From Lathyrus oleraceus (taxonomy: Eukaryota; Streptophyta; Magnoliopsida; Fabales; Fabaceae): a DNA stretch of 64,000 nt. Below the pieces are notes generated by a model, which did not search any database, was not told the origin of the DNA, and saw only the letters and a program-made list of their open reading frames with translations. Below are positions 1-10,354 of this stretch, in pieces (the first letter of the stretch is position 1; each line of letters begins with the position of its first letter). The translations under genes were made by a program, and so were the position numbers. The stretch lies in the NCBI RefSeq assembly GCF_024323335.1, contig NC_066579.1:1956501-2020500 (forward strand), given 5' to 3'.

Positions 1-1323
1 AACAATTTGAACTCATCTACTGGCTCAGGACCACGCCACATCATTGTCGGAGCAAAGCGTCAGTCGTCTTCTCAGGCGACCTTGGCCGGACTGGTCCATT
101 CATCACCATATCATAAATGAAAAAGGAGGACATGATCTGAAAGAAAAAATGGTATAGATCACGAATGTCACCTCAATTTTAACTAACTCCTCACATATAG
201 AAAGATATGAGGAGTTGAAATTTGAGGTATGTCATCAGTAATTCCGGTATTTTCTAATCAACAAGCAACACCAATTCAACAACAACAACATCAACATCAA
301 TAACAACAACCACAACAAATAACGAACACCTACAACAACAACAATACCAACAACAATCATCATCAGCAGAACTTTGAGAGGAAAAATGTGTCTTTTGACC
401 CGATTCCTATGTCATATGCAGAGTTGTATCCTTCGTTAGTTCTCAAGAACTTAATTCAACCAAGGAACCCACCGCAGATCCCAGAACCACTTCCTTGGTG
501 GTATAAATCTGAGCTCCGTTATGCTTCTCATCAAGGAGCACCCGGACACAACATTGAAAACTGCTACCCATTGAAGTATGAGGTTCAAAAGCTTATGAAG
601 AGTGGTATGGTGTCCTTTGAGGACCGCGCGCCAAATGTGAAAGCGAACCCTTTGTCCACTCATGGGAATTCTTCAGTGAATATGGTATACGGTTGTCCTG
701 GGGAGTATAAGATTTATGACGTCCGGTTTATCCGAAGATCCTTGGTGGAGATGCACAAGGATATATGTTTGGTGAGTGACTGTGGACATGACCATGATGG
801 TTGTGTTGTTTGTAGTGTGAACCCAAGAGGGTGTGTTGTAGTGAAAAGGGACATCCAACGTCCGATGGATGAAGGCATGATCCAAATTGTTCAATCCCGT
901 CATGTAGATGACGACGTCAATGTCATAGTGCCTGTTTTCAAATAACAAGAGTGGTAGGTAATTCAATATGATAGCAGCAACAATAATAATGTTAGTCAAA
1001 GATCAGTATCGTCGTTGGTAATACCGTTAGCGGGCCTAGTCCCGTATTCATCTGATAAGGTTGTATTGTACCGGTACAATGCTACAATGATAAAGAATGG
1101 TCAAGAGGTCCCATTACCTACGACTAGTTCAGTAGTGAGCATTGCTGATGTTACGAAGGTGACCCGTAGTGGTCGAGTGTTTGGGGTGGTGTTCCTAGAA
1201 AACAAAGAAGAAAAGATTGTTAGTAAGAAGGCGGAGGTGCCTAATGTAGATCCGATTGGCGTTTCAAAAGATAAGTCTGGTGAATCCAGCAACTTGAAAG
1301 CCAATGATGATGATGAGGTACTC
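1..1323 (+). pseudogene. gag: Ogre-A gag, 3' part, decayed
   Basis: Encodes the C-terminal part of the structural capsid/nucleocapsid protein. A CAA/CAT-rich stretch at about 260-375 gives a Gln/His/Asn-rich linker, as in Ogre-B gag. It is followed by the motif MSYAELYPSL (near 409-438) and a GAPGH...C segment that aligns with the zinc-knuckle-like region of Ogre-B (C-x2-H...GAPGH...C). The first Cys is Tyr here, one G-to-A step away. Stops at 943-945 and 955-957 break the frame, which resumes in the same phase with a TRSGRVF motif near 1171. Bases 1-240 do not give a convincing protein and I read them as eroded gag. A hairpin lies at 185-216. Inactive. Confidence 0.7.
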
Positions 1324-2369
1324 TGATTGATAAAGAGGAGCGAGTTTAATATGGTGGAGCAGCTGCTCCAAATCCCATAAAAAATATCAGTGTTGTCTCT
1401 GCTGATGAATTCCGAAGCTCACAGAGAAGCACTATAGAGAGTTCTTGAACAAGCATATGTAGAGCATGATGTTACAGTGGATCATTTTGATCACATTGTG
1501 GCTAACATCACTTCTTGCAACAATCTCAGCTTTTGCGACGAAGAACTCCCTAAGGAGGGCAAAAACCATAATCTGGCTTTGCATATTTCTATGAATTGCA
1601 AAGAAGATGCTTTGTCAAACATGCTGGTTGACACCGGTTCGTCACTGAATGTGCTTCCAAAGTCAACTTTGTCGAAGCTATCTTACCAAGGAGCGCCCAT
1701 GAGGTATAGCGGTGTAATCGTCAAAGCTTTTGACAGTTCATAGAAAACAGTAATTGGTGAAGTGGACCTTCCAGTCAAGATAGGTCCGAGTGATTTTCAG
1801 ATTACTTTTCAAGTAATGGATATCCACCCGGCCTATAGCTGTTTATTGGGAAGGCCATGGATTCATGAGGCGGGAGCTGTTACCTCCACTCTGCATTAGA
1901 AATTGAAATTTGTCAAGAATGGCAAGCTTGTGATTGTTGGAGGAGAGAAGGCGTTGTTGGTTAGCCACCTGTCATCTTTCTCTTATGTTGAAGCTGAGGA
2001 TGAAGTTGGAACTCCATTCCAAGCCTTGTCTATTGCTTTCGAGAAGAGATTTGGGGTACCCATGACCTTATTAAAAGATGCTCATAAGATTGTTGAAGAA
2101 GGTACTGTTGATCAGTGGGGGCGCATGGTAGAAGTCTCCGACAACAAGGGAAGAACCGGTTTGGGGTTCCAGAAAGGCTCATCAACTGTTAGATCTGAAG
2201 ATATGCAACTCAACTTCCGTAGTGAAGGGTTCATTCATGGCAATGAACAACACTTAGCTGCTGTGCTAGAGGATGACGAAGAGGAAGACTGCACTAACTT
2301 TGTAACGCATGGAAGGACATGCAACAATTGGACTGCTGTTTATATTCCTATTATTTTGCATCGATCTAA
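1324..2369 (+). pseudogene. pro: Ogre-A aspartic protease region, decayed
   Basis: Would cleave the Gag-Pol polyprotein. The retropepsin active site DTGSS is seen at about 1630-1644 (LVDTGSSLNVLPKSTL), followed by a conserved CLLGRPWIHEAGAV block near 1840-1880. It is in the same phase as gag (frame 1). Stops at 1324-1326, 1378-1380, 1435-1437, 1741-1743 and 1897-1899 make it non-functional. The stop at 1897 falls where Ogre-B has Gln, a single C-to-T change. The frame ends at 2371-2373, but that stop lies inside the predicted intron, so in the ancestral transcript splicing would remove it. Confidence 0.85.
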
Positions 2370-2620
2370 GTAATTGCTTTTATATTTTAAAATCCTCCTC
2401 TTATGCCTAAGGGAGAAATGAACATTGTTTGGGCATTTCAGTTTGATCATTAATAAAATTAATTTTATTCATCCACATCTTTGATGTTTGTTTTTACTTT
2501 TTGCTTTATTCTGAAAATGGTAATCACAAAAAACATAAATAAACAATATAATTGTCCATCTGCATAACATTTGGTCACAAATTCACTTCTCTAAAATAAA
2601 AATATCAAATCATTATGCAG
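2370..2620 (+). other. Ogre intron between protease and RT (251 bp)
   Basis: Donor GTAATT begins at 2370 and overlaps the protease-frame stop; the acceptor ATTATGCAG ends at 2620. Removing 2370-2620 joins frame 1 of gag-pro to frame 3 of RT-integrase in phase. Ogre-B has the same arrangement (44533-44786), and a spliced intron at this place is an established Ogre trait. Only its 3' part, from 2552, is carried into the downstream tandem copies. Confidence 0.85.
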
Positions 2621-5600
2621 GTTGGTTTCTAACCCCATTGAATACAATGATCCTTCTCCTTCTCCAAATTTTGAATTCCCTATGTTTAAGGCCAAAGAGG
2701 AAAGTGATGTAGAAGTGAGTGATAAATTGACTCGTCTTCTTGAGCAAGATGAAAAAATTATTCATTCGTTTGAAGAGCAGATTGAGTTAGTCAACTTGGG
2801 TTCCGAAGATGACGTGAAGGAAGTCAAGATTGAGTCTCGACTATGTCCAGATGTCAAGAAGGGGTTGATTGATCTTCTTCGAGAGTATTCAGATGTGTTT
2901 GATTGGTCCTATCAAGACATGCCTGGTTTGGATTCTGAGATTGTGGAGCATAGATTGTCGTTGAAGCCAGAATGCCCGCCAGTCAAGCAGAAATTGAGAA
3001 GAATGCACCCTGATATGGCAGTGAAGATCAAGGAAGAAGTGCAAAAGCAGATTGATGCCAGTTTCCTTGTAACAGCTGAGTATCCATAATGGGTGGCCAA
3101 TATTGTGCTTGTGCTGAAGAAAGATGGAAAAGTCCGCATGTGTGTTGACTATCGAGATACGAATAAAGTCAGTCCGAAAGATGATTTCCCTCTGCCACAC
3201 ATTGATATGTTGGTAGACAATACTGCTAAATTCAAAGTCTTTTCGTTTATGGATGGATTTTCCGGATATAATCAGATCAAGATGGCACCCAAAGATATGG
3301 AGAAGATGACATTCATTACACCCTGAGGAACATTCTGTTATAAAGTGATGGATTTCGGTCTAAAGAATGCTGGTGCGACTTACCAGAGAGCAATGACTAC
3401 TCTTTTTCATGATATGATGCATAAAGAGATTAAAGTTTATGTTGATGACATGATTGCTAAATCAATTGATGAAGAGGAACATGTTGAGCATTTGTTGAAG
3501 TTATTCCAGTGTTTGAGGAAGTATAAAATCTGCTTGAATCTCAACAAGTGTACTTTTGGTGTTCGTTCTGGTATGTTGTTGGGCTTTATTGTCAGCGAGA
3601 AGGGTATTGGAGTTGATCCTGCCAAGGTCAAAGCAATACAAGAGATGCCTGCGCCCAAAATTGAGAAGCAAGTCAGAGGTTTTCTCTGCCGCTTGAGTTA
3701 TATTTCCATATTCATTTCCCACATGACTGCCACATGTGCGCCCATATTCAAGCTTCTTCGGAAAGATCAGTCTTGTGATTGGACCGAAGACTGCCAGAAA
3801 GCTTTTGACAGTATTAAAGAATATTTTCTTGAACCTCCGATTTTGTCTCCCTCTGTTGAAGAAATACCGTTGATCATGTATTTGACTGTACTCGAAGATA
3901 GTATGGGTTGTGTTCTTGGTCAACAAGATGATACTGGAAAGAAAGAATTTGCAATTTACTACCTCAGTAAGAAGTTCACCGACTATGAGACTCGGTATTC
4001 AATGCTTGAGAAGACTTGTTGCGCATTGGCTTGGGCTGCTAAGCGTCTGCGCCAGTATATGTTGAATCATGCCACTTGGTTGATATCCAAAATGGATCCA
4101 ATCAAGTATATATTTGAGAAGCCTGCTTTAACTGGGAGGATTGCCCGTTGGCAGATGTTGTTATCAGAGTATGATATCGAATACCGATCTCAGAAAACAA
4201 TCACAGGTAGTATCTTGGCTGACCATTTGGCTCACCAACCAATTGAAGATTATCAGTCAGTGCAATATGATTTTCCTGATGAAGAGATTTTGTACTTGAA
4301 AATGAAAGATTGTGATGAACCATTGCTTGAAGAAGGGCCAAAACCTGGTTCCTGTTGGGGCATGATATTTGATGGAGATGTTAATCAATATGGAAATGGC
4401 ATTGGGGCAGTGATTATTACTCCTCAAGGCATGCATCTACCATTTACAGCTAGATTGACTTTCAAATGTACAAACAACATGGCAAAATATAAAGCTTGCA
4501 TTATGGGGCTTGAAGAGGCCATGAATCTCAGAATCAAGTAGTTAGATGTCTTCGGTGATTCAACTTTGGTTGTGAATTAAATCAAAGGGGAATGGGAGAC
4601 AAGTCAATCCGGTTTGATACCATATATAGATTATGTGAGGAGGATTTCAACTTTCTTTACAAAGGTTGAATTTCATCATATCCCTCGAGATGAAAACCGA
4701 ATGGCAGATGCTCTTGCAACGTTGGTGTCGATGATTGTAGTGAAGTATTGGAATGAAGTTCCCAATTTGTATGTGATGCGTCTTGATAGGCCAACTCATG
4801 TGTTTGCTGTTGAAGAAATCAAATACGAGAAACCGTGGTATTACGACATCAAATGTTTCCTTCAAAGTCAGATTTACCCGCCTGGGGCATCTTTGAAAGA
4901 TAAGAAGACTTTGAGAAGATTAGACGGAAACTTCTACTTGAATGGTGATATACTGTACAAGAGAAACTTCGACATGGTTTTTCTCAAATGCGTGGATAGA
5001 CATGAAGCAGACTTGTTGATGACCGAAGTGCATGAAGGTTCCTTTGGTACTCATTCCAATGGACATGCAATGACGAAGAAGATGTTGCGAGCAGGTTACT
5101 ATTGGCTGACAATGAAATCTGACTGTTGCAAATTTATGAAGAAGTGCCACAAGTGTCAAATCTATGCTGATAAGATTCATGTTCCTCCGACACTATTGAA
5201 TGTTATCTCTTCCCCATAGCCCTTCTCCATGTGGGGAATTGATACGATTGGGATGATTGAGCCCAAAGCTTCAAATGGACATCGTTTTATTTTAGTGGCA
5301 ATTGACTACTTCACAAAATGGGTTGAAGCGGCATCGCATGCAAATGTGACCAAGCAAGTTGTTGTAAGGTTTATCAATAATCATATTATATGCCGTTATG
5401 GTGTGCCAAGTAAGATCATTACTGACAATGGATCAAACATGAATAACAATATGGTGGAAGCTTTTTGCAAGGACTTCGAGATTGCATATCATAATTCTTC
5501 TCCCTACAGACCCAAGATGAATGGGGATGTTGAAGCTGCGAACAAGAACATCAAGAAGATTATCCAGAAGATGGTTGTCACATATAAGGATTGGCATGCG

Positions 5601-6083
5601 ATGCTCCCTTTTGCTTTGCATGGGTATCATACATCCATCCACACTTCAACAGGGGTAACCCATTTCTCTCTTGTTTATGGTATGGAAGCAGTGCTCCCCG
5701 TAGAGGTTGAGATTCCTTCATTACGTGTGCTCATGGAAGCCAAGTTGACTGAGGTTGAATGGTGTCAGACCAGGTTTGATCAGTTGAATTTGATTGAAGA
5801 GAAGAGATTGACTGCCATGTGTCATGGTCAGTTGTATCAGCAAAGGATGAAGAAAGCTTTTGATAAAAAGGTCAGACCTCGAGTGTTCAGAGAAGGTGAC
5901 CTTGTACTCAAGAAGATTTTGACGTTCAAGCCAGATTCCAGAGGAAAATGGACTCCTAATTATGAAGGCCCATATGTTGTTAAGAGAGCCTTTTCAGGCG
6001 GCGCATTGATTCTTACAACAATGGATGGTGAAGAGTTCACTCGTCCTGTGAACGCAGATGCAGTCAAGAAATACTTCGCATAA
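2621..6083 (+). pseudogene. pol: Ogre-A RT, RNase H, integrase (unit 1), five stops, no frameshift
   Basis: Reverse transcription and integration functions. One reading frame runs throughout; the breaks are stops at 3087, 3324, 4539, 4578 and 5217. RT has the YVDD motif near 3440. The first RNase H domain follows around 3880-4080. A second, archaeal-type RNase H starts at IFDGDVN near 4366; its usual acidic NNEAEYEAC block reads NNMAKYKAC, so catalytic Glu is lost by G-to-A-type changes. Integrase has the HHCC zinc region (about 5030-5160) and a D-D-E core (GIDTIG near 5235, TDNGSN near 5425, NGDVEAANK near 5520), all still present. Stops at 3324, 4578 and 5217 align with Trp, Gln and Trp in Ogre-B. 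The start is set by the splice acceptor, not an ATG. Confidence 0.92.
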
Positions 6084-6101
6084 AAATAAAAGAACAACTC
6101 G

Positions 6102-6249
6102 CTAAGTTGAAAACTCGAAAGGGCGGCTTAGGCAAAAATGAGTGTCTCGGTGGATTGAAAACCCGAAAGGGCGATCCAGGCAAAAATTAGAGACATAAAA
6201 CAGAAAGAATTTCCCGATAAGTTGAGTACCCCACCTTGGGGCAACTTAT
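6102..6249 (+). other. Three stem-loops right after the pol stop (unit 1)
   Basis: Hairpin 1 (6102-6131): outer arms CTAAG/CTTAG, inner CTC-GAAA-GGG. Hairpin 2 (6151-6178): outer TGGAT/ATCCA, inner CCC-GAAA-GGG. Hairpin 3 (6217-6249): outer ATAAGTTG/CAACTTAT, inner CCCC/GGGG. Each is followed by a (G)CAAAAAT spacer. Outer arms differ between the three yet pair. Ogre-B has a matching array on its own sense strand (40851-41045). The pairing is directly visible; an RNA role is inference. Confidence 0.75.
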
Positions 6250-7741
6250 GCAAAAATTAGGGATTATGGCAAGTAACTGCATTTTGCTGATCTTCAGATT
6301 TTGAAGACTTGTTTGAGCACAAGGGTTGACATCAGTTCATCCCCAGCAACGGTCAAGAGCACAGTGGATATCAAGAGTTTGTAGAAGGATTAAGTATCAT
6401 TTGTATTCAATGTACCCCTTTTTCCATGTAAATTACCATTTTCAACTTTGTAAAAATCCATGGAGTCTTGTTATTTACAGACTACCATTCCATTAAATAA
6501 AGTTGAGCTTTTATCCAAATTGTTTCTACTCTTATTTACTTCAGCCAATAGTTTTAAATTTTATTATGATCATTTTGAAATTAATTTTTAAATCAAAATC
6601 AAGTTTTTTCTTAAATATATAAAAGCAAGAATTTTTCCAAAGCAAGTAAAAGGAATATCAACAGCATATCAACGGATAGCTAGTCCTTAAGTGCGAAACA
6701 TCAGAGGTTCCCTAAGAAGTTAATACTTCGGGTATCCCTAGACGTTTGTGTTGATTCATTTCTTCGGCGGAGTGTTTGATCCTCAGTGGAATTCTTTTCC
6801 TCGTCCCCAGCTGAGTTGGTTGATTCAAGTACCCTGCGGCGTGTTGTTTTCCCCGACAGAGTTTCTGCCTTCCCCAACGGAGTTTGTACATCCATAACGA
6901 AGTTCGTATTTCCTCAGCAGGGTTGATCTTTAGAGGTGGTTGATCTTCCTCAGTAGATCGCGTTGGTTTCCCCACCAATCGTCATTCAACTTGCTCCCAG
7001 TCAGAGTTTCCTCCTGGTTTCTGAGCAACTTTTGTTATGATTATTCTCTGTAGGGTTGTCTCCCATTTTTATGGTGTTGACCTAAAATTCCCCACAGATT
7101 GGATATTCTGTCCTCAGCAAATGTCCTCTTTCCCCAGCTAGGTTTGAACCTTTGGGATGTTGATCTCTTCGTTCTCCAGCAGTTGTCTCCATATTTTATG
7201 GATTGACCGAGGATTGTACCGATGGTTCAAATTCTTTGCGACACCTTTGTATCATTTGTGATCGTTTTGTCAGCATAATCATCATATATACATATACATA
7301 TACAATCATATAAATTCATAACTACATACCCTGCATCTTCATATTTGATTTGTTTGAGGTTCTTATGGCGGTATTTTATCCCCATACCAAATTTGGTGTC
7401 TGTCCTCCTTCAATTGTAGAGTGTCAGCCCCTTAAGCAGAAAGACTTTAACCTTTCTCCTTTTTCCCACTGAGTTTGTTTCCTCGTGGATGGTTGTTATT
7501 TCAGTTTCCTCCCCAGTTGATTTTTTGGATGGAATTACTCCCCTTGAGTTATGTCCTCATTGGGTTGAGTCTTGATTGACCGTTTTCTTTCTAGCTCTTA
7601 CCTAGATAGATTCTTTGGTCCCCTGAGAGTCTATTACCTAGTAACTGGTAATATTCTTCTTAGTTTACAGTTTGTTACTTCTTGCCCACTACCCGACAAA
7701 AGTACCCTTTTTTTCCTCAGTAGAGTCCCTAGTGGATCTAT
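6250..7741 (+). other. Ogre-A 3' UTR with degenerate CCCCAGCAGAGTT-like repeats
   Basis: Non-coding, about 1.5 kb. From about 6340, and densely from 6770, it carries roughly twenty imperfect copies of a motif near TTCCCCAGCAGAGTTTG, spaced about 25-60 bp; examples start near 6809, 6846, 6875, 6914, 7127 and 7700. Two short ORFs here are not credible genes. A short TATACATA run lies at about 7285-7305. Ends at the TCTAT target where copia-A entered. Confidence 0.7.
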
Positions 7742-9106
7742 TGTAGGAGAATTGCCATCCAAGACGCAGCGGAATTTAAAAATTTCTCCATTTAGTGATC
7801 CTTACGAATGGGAATGATCAGTGATAGAATCGTTACCTCTTGTGGCGATTCAAACCTTTGGTGCAGATCTCTGATAATGATCAAAACCTTTGATACAGAT
7901 CCACGGGGCGATCACGAACGTTGAACGATGACAACGTCTCTACTTAGTCCACACGAACGGATTCCTTCAATCGTAGTGCTAGCTGTTATGAATGAAAGCT
8001 TTGAGTGAGAGAAAGAGGGAAACAAAATTCCAAGTCTCTACTTGAATTTCTGTCTGAGTGGATTGGAGTGACAATGCTTCTACCCAAGGGGTTCTATTTA
8101 TAGAACCACTTGTGTGGGCTTCAAGCTAAAAAGCCCACTTAAGTGTATTTTGGCCCATATCTTATAATATGCCCAAAATCACTTAAGTATTTGGTACCTT
8201 ACCATATTTCGTCTCCCACTTAAGTGCACCGTACCTTACGGTGTTCCTTAGTTACTCTATCTTTCATCAATCCGTCCATTGTGTGTGACCCTATAGGTTT
8301 TCGCGGCGTTGGCAATTATATTAAATCACGCATTTAACATAATAAACAGTGAGCGGTATCTAGCAACACATCACTGCTACCCAAGTCACGAAAATGTCAT
8401 GTGATCTGACAAAACCTCCTGTGATAATAATTATGTGTATAATTACCCCTTTGCCCTTATGTCTATATTGAACACAAGGTATAGACCGTGTCACCCTTGT
8501 CCAGTTCAATATTGGGCCCATAGACATTTATCCTGTTATGCAGGATGGGCAGATTCCATCTAGGACACTCATGTCCCTCAGCATGCTTTGTGGAGTACCC
8601 ATTAACTGTCTTTATGGTTATCCAGTTACGGACAACGTTGGATCAGCAACAAAGCACTCGACTCTACATCTAGGATCCATAGTGGTTTCAGGTCGAAGAG
8701 TGGTATACACTATTATCACCATGAGAATAACTTATGACACTTTGCATAACTTTCTATATAGTATTCTCATAGCGGGTCAATCCGGTATAAATATTACTCC
8801 TAATATTCATACCTATGTTTAAGACTTGATAACTCTTTATCCATGATCCATGAGATGTGATCATCAGTCTACAAACATAATAGTCTTAATGCTTTAATAT
8901 TATCCCACTTCACACTAAAGCTCGACTACGGATACTTTAAGAATAATGTCCTTGTGTTTAATGTGTTCTCATGATTAAGTCACACTTAATACATTAAACG
9001 GACTATCTATTCCAGGGACTTTATTAATCAACCATAATAAAGAAAATGCCTTTAAATAATTCGATACAAGTACCAAAAGTATTGGCCTCTAGGGCTTACA
9101 CCAACA
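7742..9106 (-). repeat. Copia-A LTR copy in unit 1 (1365 bp)
   Basis: Runs from TGTAGGAGAATTG to GCTTACACCAACA on the plus strand, so TG...CA ends, preceded by the TCTAT target (7737-7741). It equals the 3' LTR of the minus-strand copia-A. Because a 5' partner is missing in this unit, it is a duplicated 3' LTR, not an independent insertion. An ORF inside it (8538-8822) is LTR sequence with no known protein match that I recognise. Confidence 0.93.
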
Positions 9107-9879
9107 ATCTCCCACAAACACTACAGCCAATCAGGCATACCCCGTATGCCCATTGATCTAGTATGGCCATCATGCTTCTGCTGCGCAAGAGGCTTTGTCA
9201 GTGGGTTAGCAACATTGTCAAGTGTAGGTACTTTACATATTTTCACACAACGTCTAAGTATGTGTTTGGATAGTTGGTGAGATCTAGGCTCCTTAGCTTG
9301 TGCGATAACACCATTGTTATCATAATAGAGACCAATGGGATCCATAATGCTAGGGACTATGCCAAGTTTATTGATCCAAACAGCTTCCTTTGCTGCATTT
9401 AAGGCAGCAATATACTCAGCCTCAATTGTAGAATCAGCAACTGCATCTTGCGTTGAACTTTTCAAGCTCACAGTGCCACCATTTAAGCAAAACACATAAC
9501 CAGATTGGAATCATTCATATTAAAGCGTCTCAGCACTTTGTCTATGTACTCTGACTTAGGCCAAGCATTTCATGATCTATCTCTATAGGTTCTGATAGGT
9601 TGCTTCACCCAGGTCCTTCATAGAAAAGCATTTCCCCAACCAAGACTTTACTTGTTGCAGGGTAGGGATATCGATTCCAATGAGTAATATGTCATCTACA
9701 TATAATACCAGGAGTACGATCATGCTCCCACTAACCTTTTTGTAGACACAAGGCTCATCTTCGTTCTTGATGAATCCATACAGTTTTACTGTTTCATCAA
9801 GGCGAAGATTCCATGAGTAGGTCACAGGCTCATCTTGATCCATGAGTAATACATCACCTTGATCAGATATCCATATATC
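9107..9879 (-). pseudogene. pol: Ty1/copia RNase H and RT remnant (unit 1)
   Basis: RNase H tail at 9121-9495 shows the copia hallmark STIEAEYIAALNAAKEAVW and KEPRSHQLSKHI. RT tail at 9583-9843 shows LYVDDILLIG and SMKDLGEA. Between and around them, conserved blocks are absent, as in the parent copia-A. The fragment ends abruptly at 9879 within the region that in unit 3 leads into the integrase tail. Confidence 0.9.
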
Positions 9880-10285
9880 AAATCATTATGCAGGTTGGTT
9901 TCTAACCCCATTGTCAGATCACATGACATTTTCGTGTCTTGGGTAGCAGTGATGTGTTGCTAGATACCGCTCACTATTTATTATGTTAAATACGTGATTT
10001 AATATAATTGCCAATGCCGCAAAAACCTACAGGGTCACACACAAAAGGACGGATTGATGAGAGATAGAGTAACTAAGGAATACCGTAATGTACGATGCAC
10101 TTAAGTGAATTGTAGAACATCGTAAGGTATGGTGTACTTAAGAAGAATACGAAATATGATAAGGTACCACGCGCTTAAGTGATTTTTGCATATTATAAGA
10201 TATGGGCCACATACACTTGAGTGGGCTTTTTTAGCTTGCAGCCCACACAAGTGGTTTTATAAATAAAGTCATTATGTAGAAGCAT
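9880..10285. other. Complex junction between units 1 and 2
   Basis: Two pieces. First, 9875-9913 copies 2602-2640 (39 bp spanning the Ogre-A splice acceptor), overlapping the break by ATATC. Second, about 9911-10289 is a diverged copy of the middle of a copia-A-type LTR in the opposite orientation (similar to the complement of about 8069-8413, with an extra partial duplication), then unit 2 begins at TTGTCC. Shared 3-5 base overlaps occur at each join. Confidence 0.8.
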
Positions 10286-10354
10286 TTGTCCATCTGCATA
10301 ACATTTGGTCACAAATTCACTTCTCTAAAATAAAAATATCAAATCATTATGCAG
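10286..10354 (+). other. 3' part of the Ogre-A intron (unit 2)
   Basis: Retains the splice acceptor ATTATGCAG ending at 10354. The donor half is missing because the tandem unit begins inside the intron. Confidence 0.8.

Larger units (their letters stand above)
1..7741 (+). mobile_element. Ogre-A: decayed Ogre/Tat-type Ty3 LTR retrotransposon, 5' end outside window
   Basis: Order seen: gag remnant, aspartic protease, a short intron, RT, RNase H, archaeal-type RNase H, integrase, then a long repeat-rich 3' UTR. This order, including the intron between protease and RT, is that of Ogre elements of legumes. The 5' LTR, ORF1 and most of gag lie left of the window. The 3' UTR is interrupted at 7741 by copia-A LTR sequence and resumes after the full copia-A at 30502; no 3' LTR is found. 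At least eleven in-frame stops make it inactive. Part of it (from 2552) is triplicated downstream. Confidence 0.88.
2552..10285. repeat. Tandem unit 1 of 3 (7734 bp)
   Basis: First head-to-tail copy of a composite segment: 3' part of the Ogre-A intron, RT-RNase H-integrase, 3' UTR, a copia-A LTR, a copia-A pol remnant and a 406-bp junction filler. The left border is defined by where the sequence stops matching unit 2 (TTGTCCATC shared; the base before differs). Differences from unit 2 found by eye: 2688 (A versus G), 3501 (T versus C) and one missing A near 6581. Confidence 0.93.

Noticed and set aside
6084..7741. A possible env-like gene after integrase in Ogre-A, or in Ogre-B (38569-41054)
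   Set aside because: No long ORF, signal peptide or membrane segment; the regions are repeat-rich UTR.
7572..7817. An 81-codon ORF repeated in all three units
   Set aside because: Spans the Ogre 3' UTR/copia LTR border, so it is an accident of the insertion.
8538..8822. A 94-codon ORF repeated at 16273, 24008 and (shorter) 29961
   Set aside because: It lies inside the copia-A LTR; repetition comes from LTR duplication. No recognisable protein motif.
7742..9106. Units 1 and 2 LTRs as independent solo-LTR insertions
   Set aside because: Each has the same TCTAT on one side only and continues into the same pol remnant as copia-A; they are duplicated copies.
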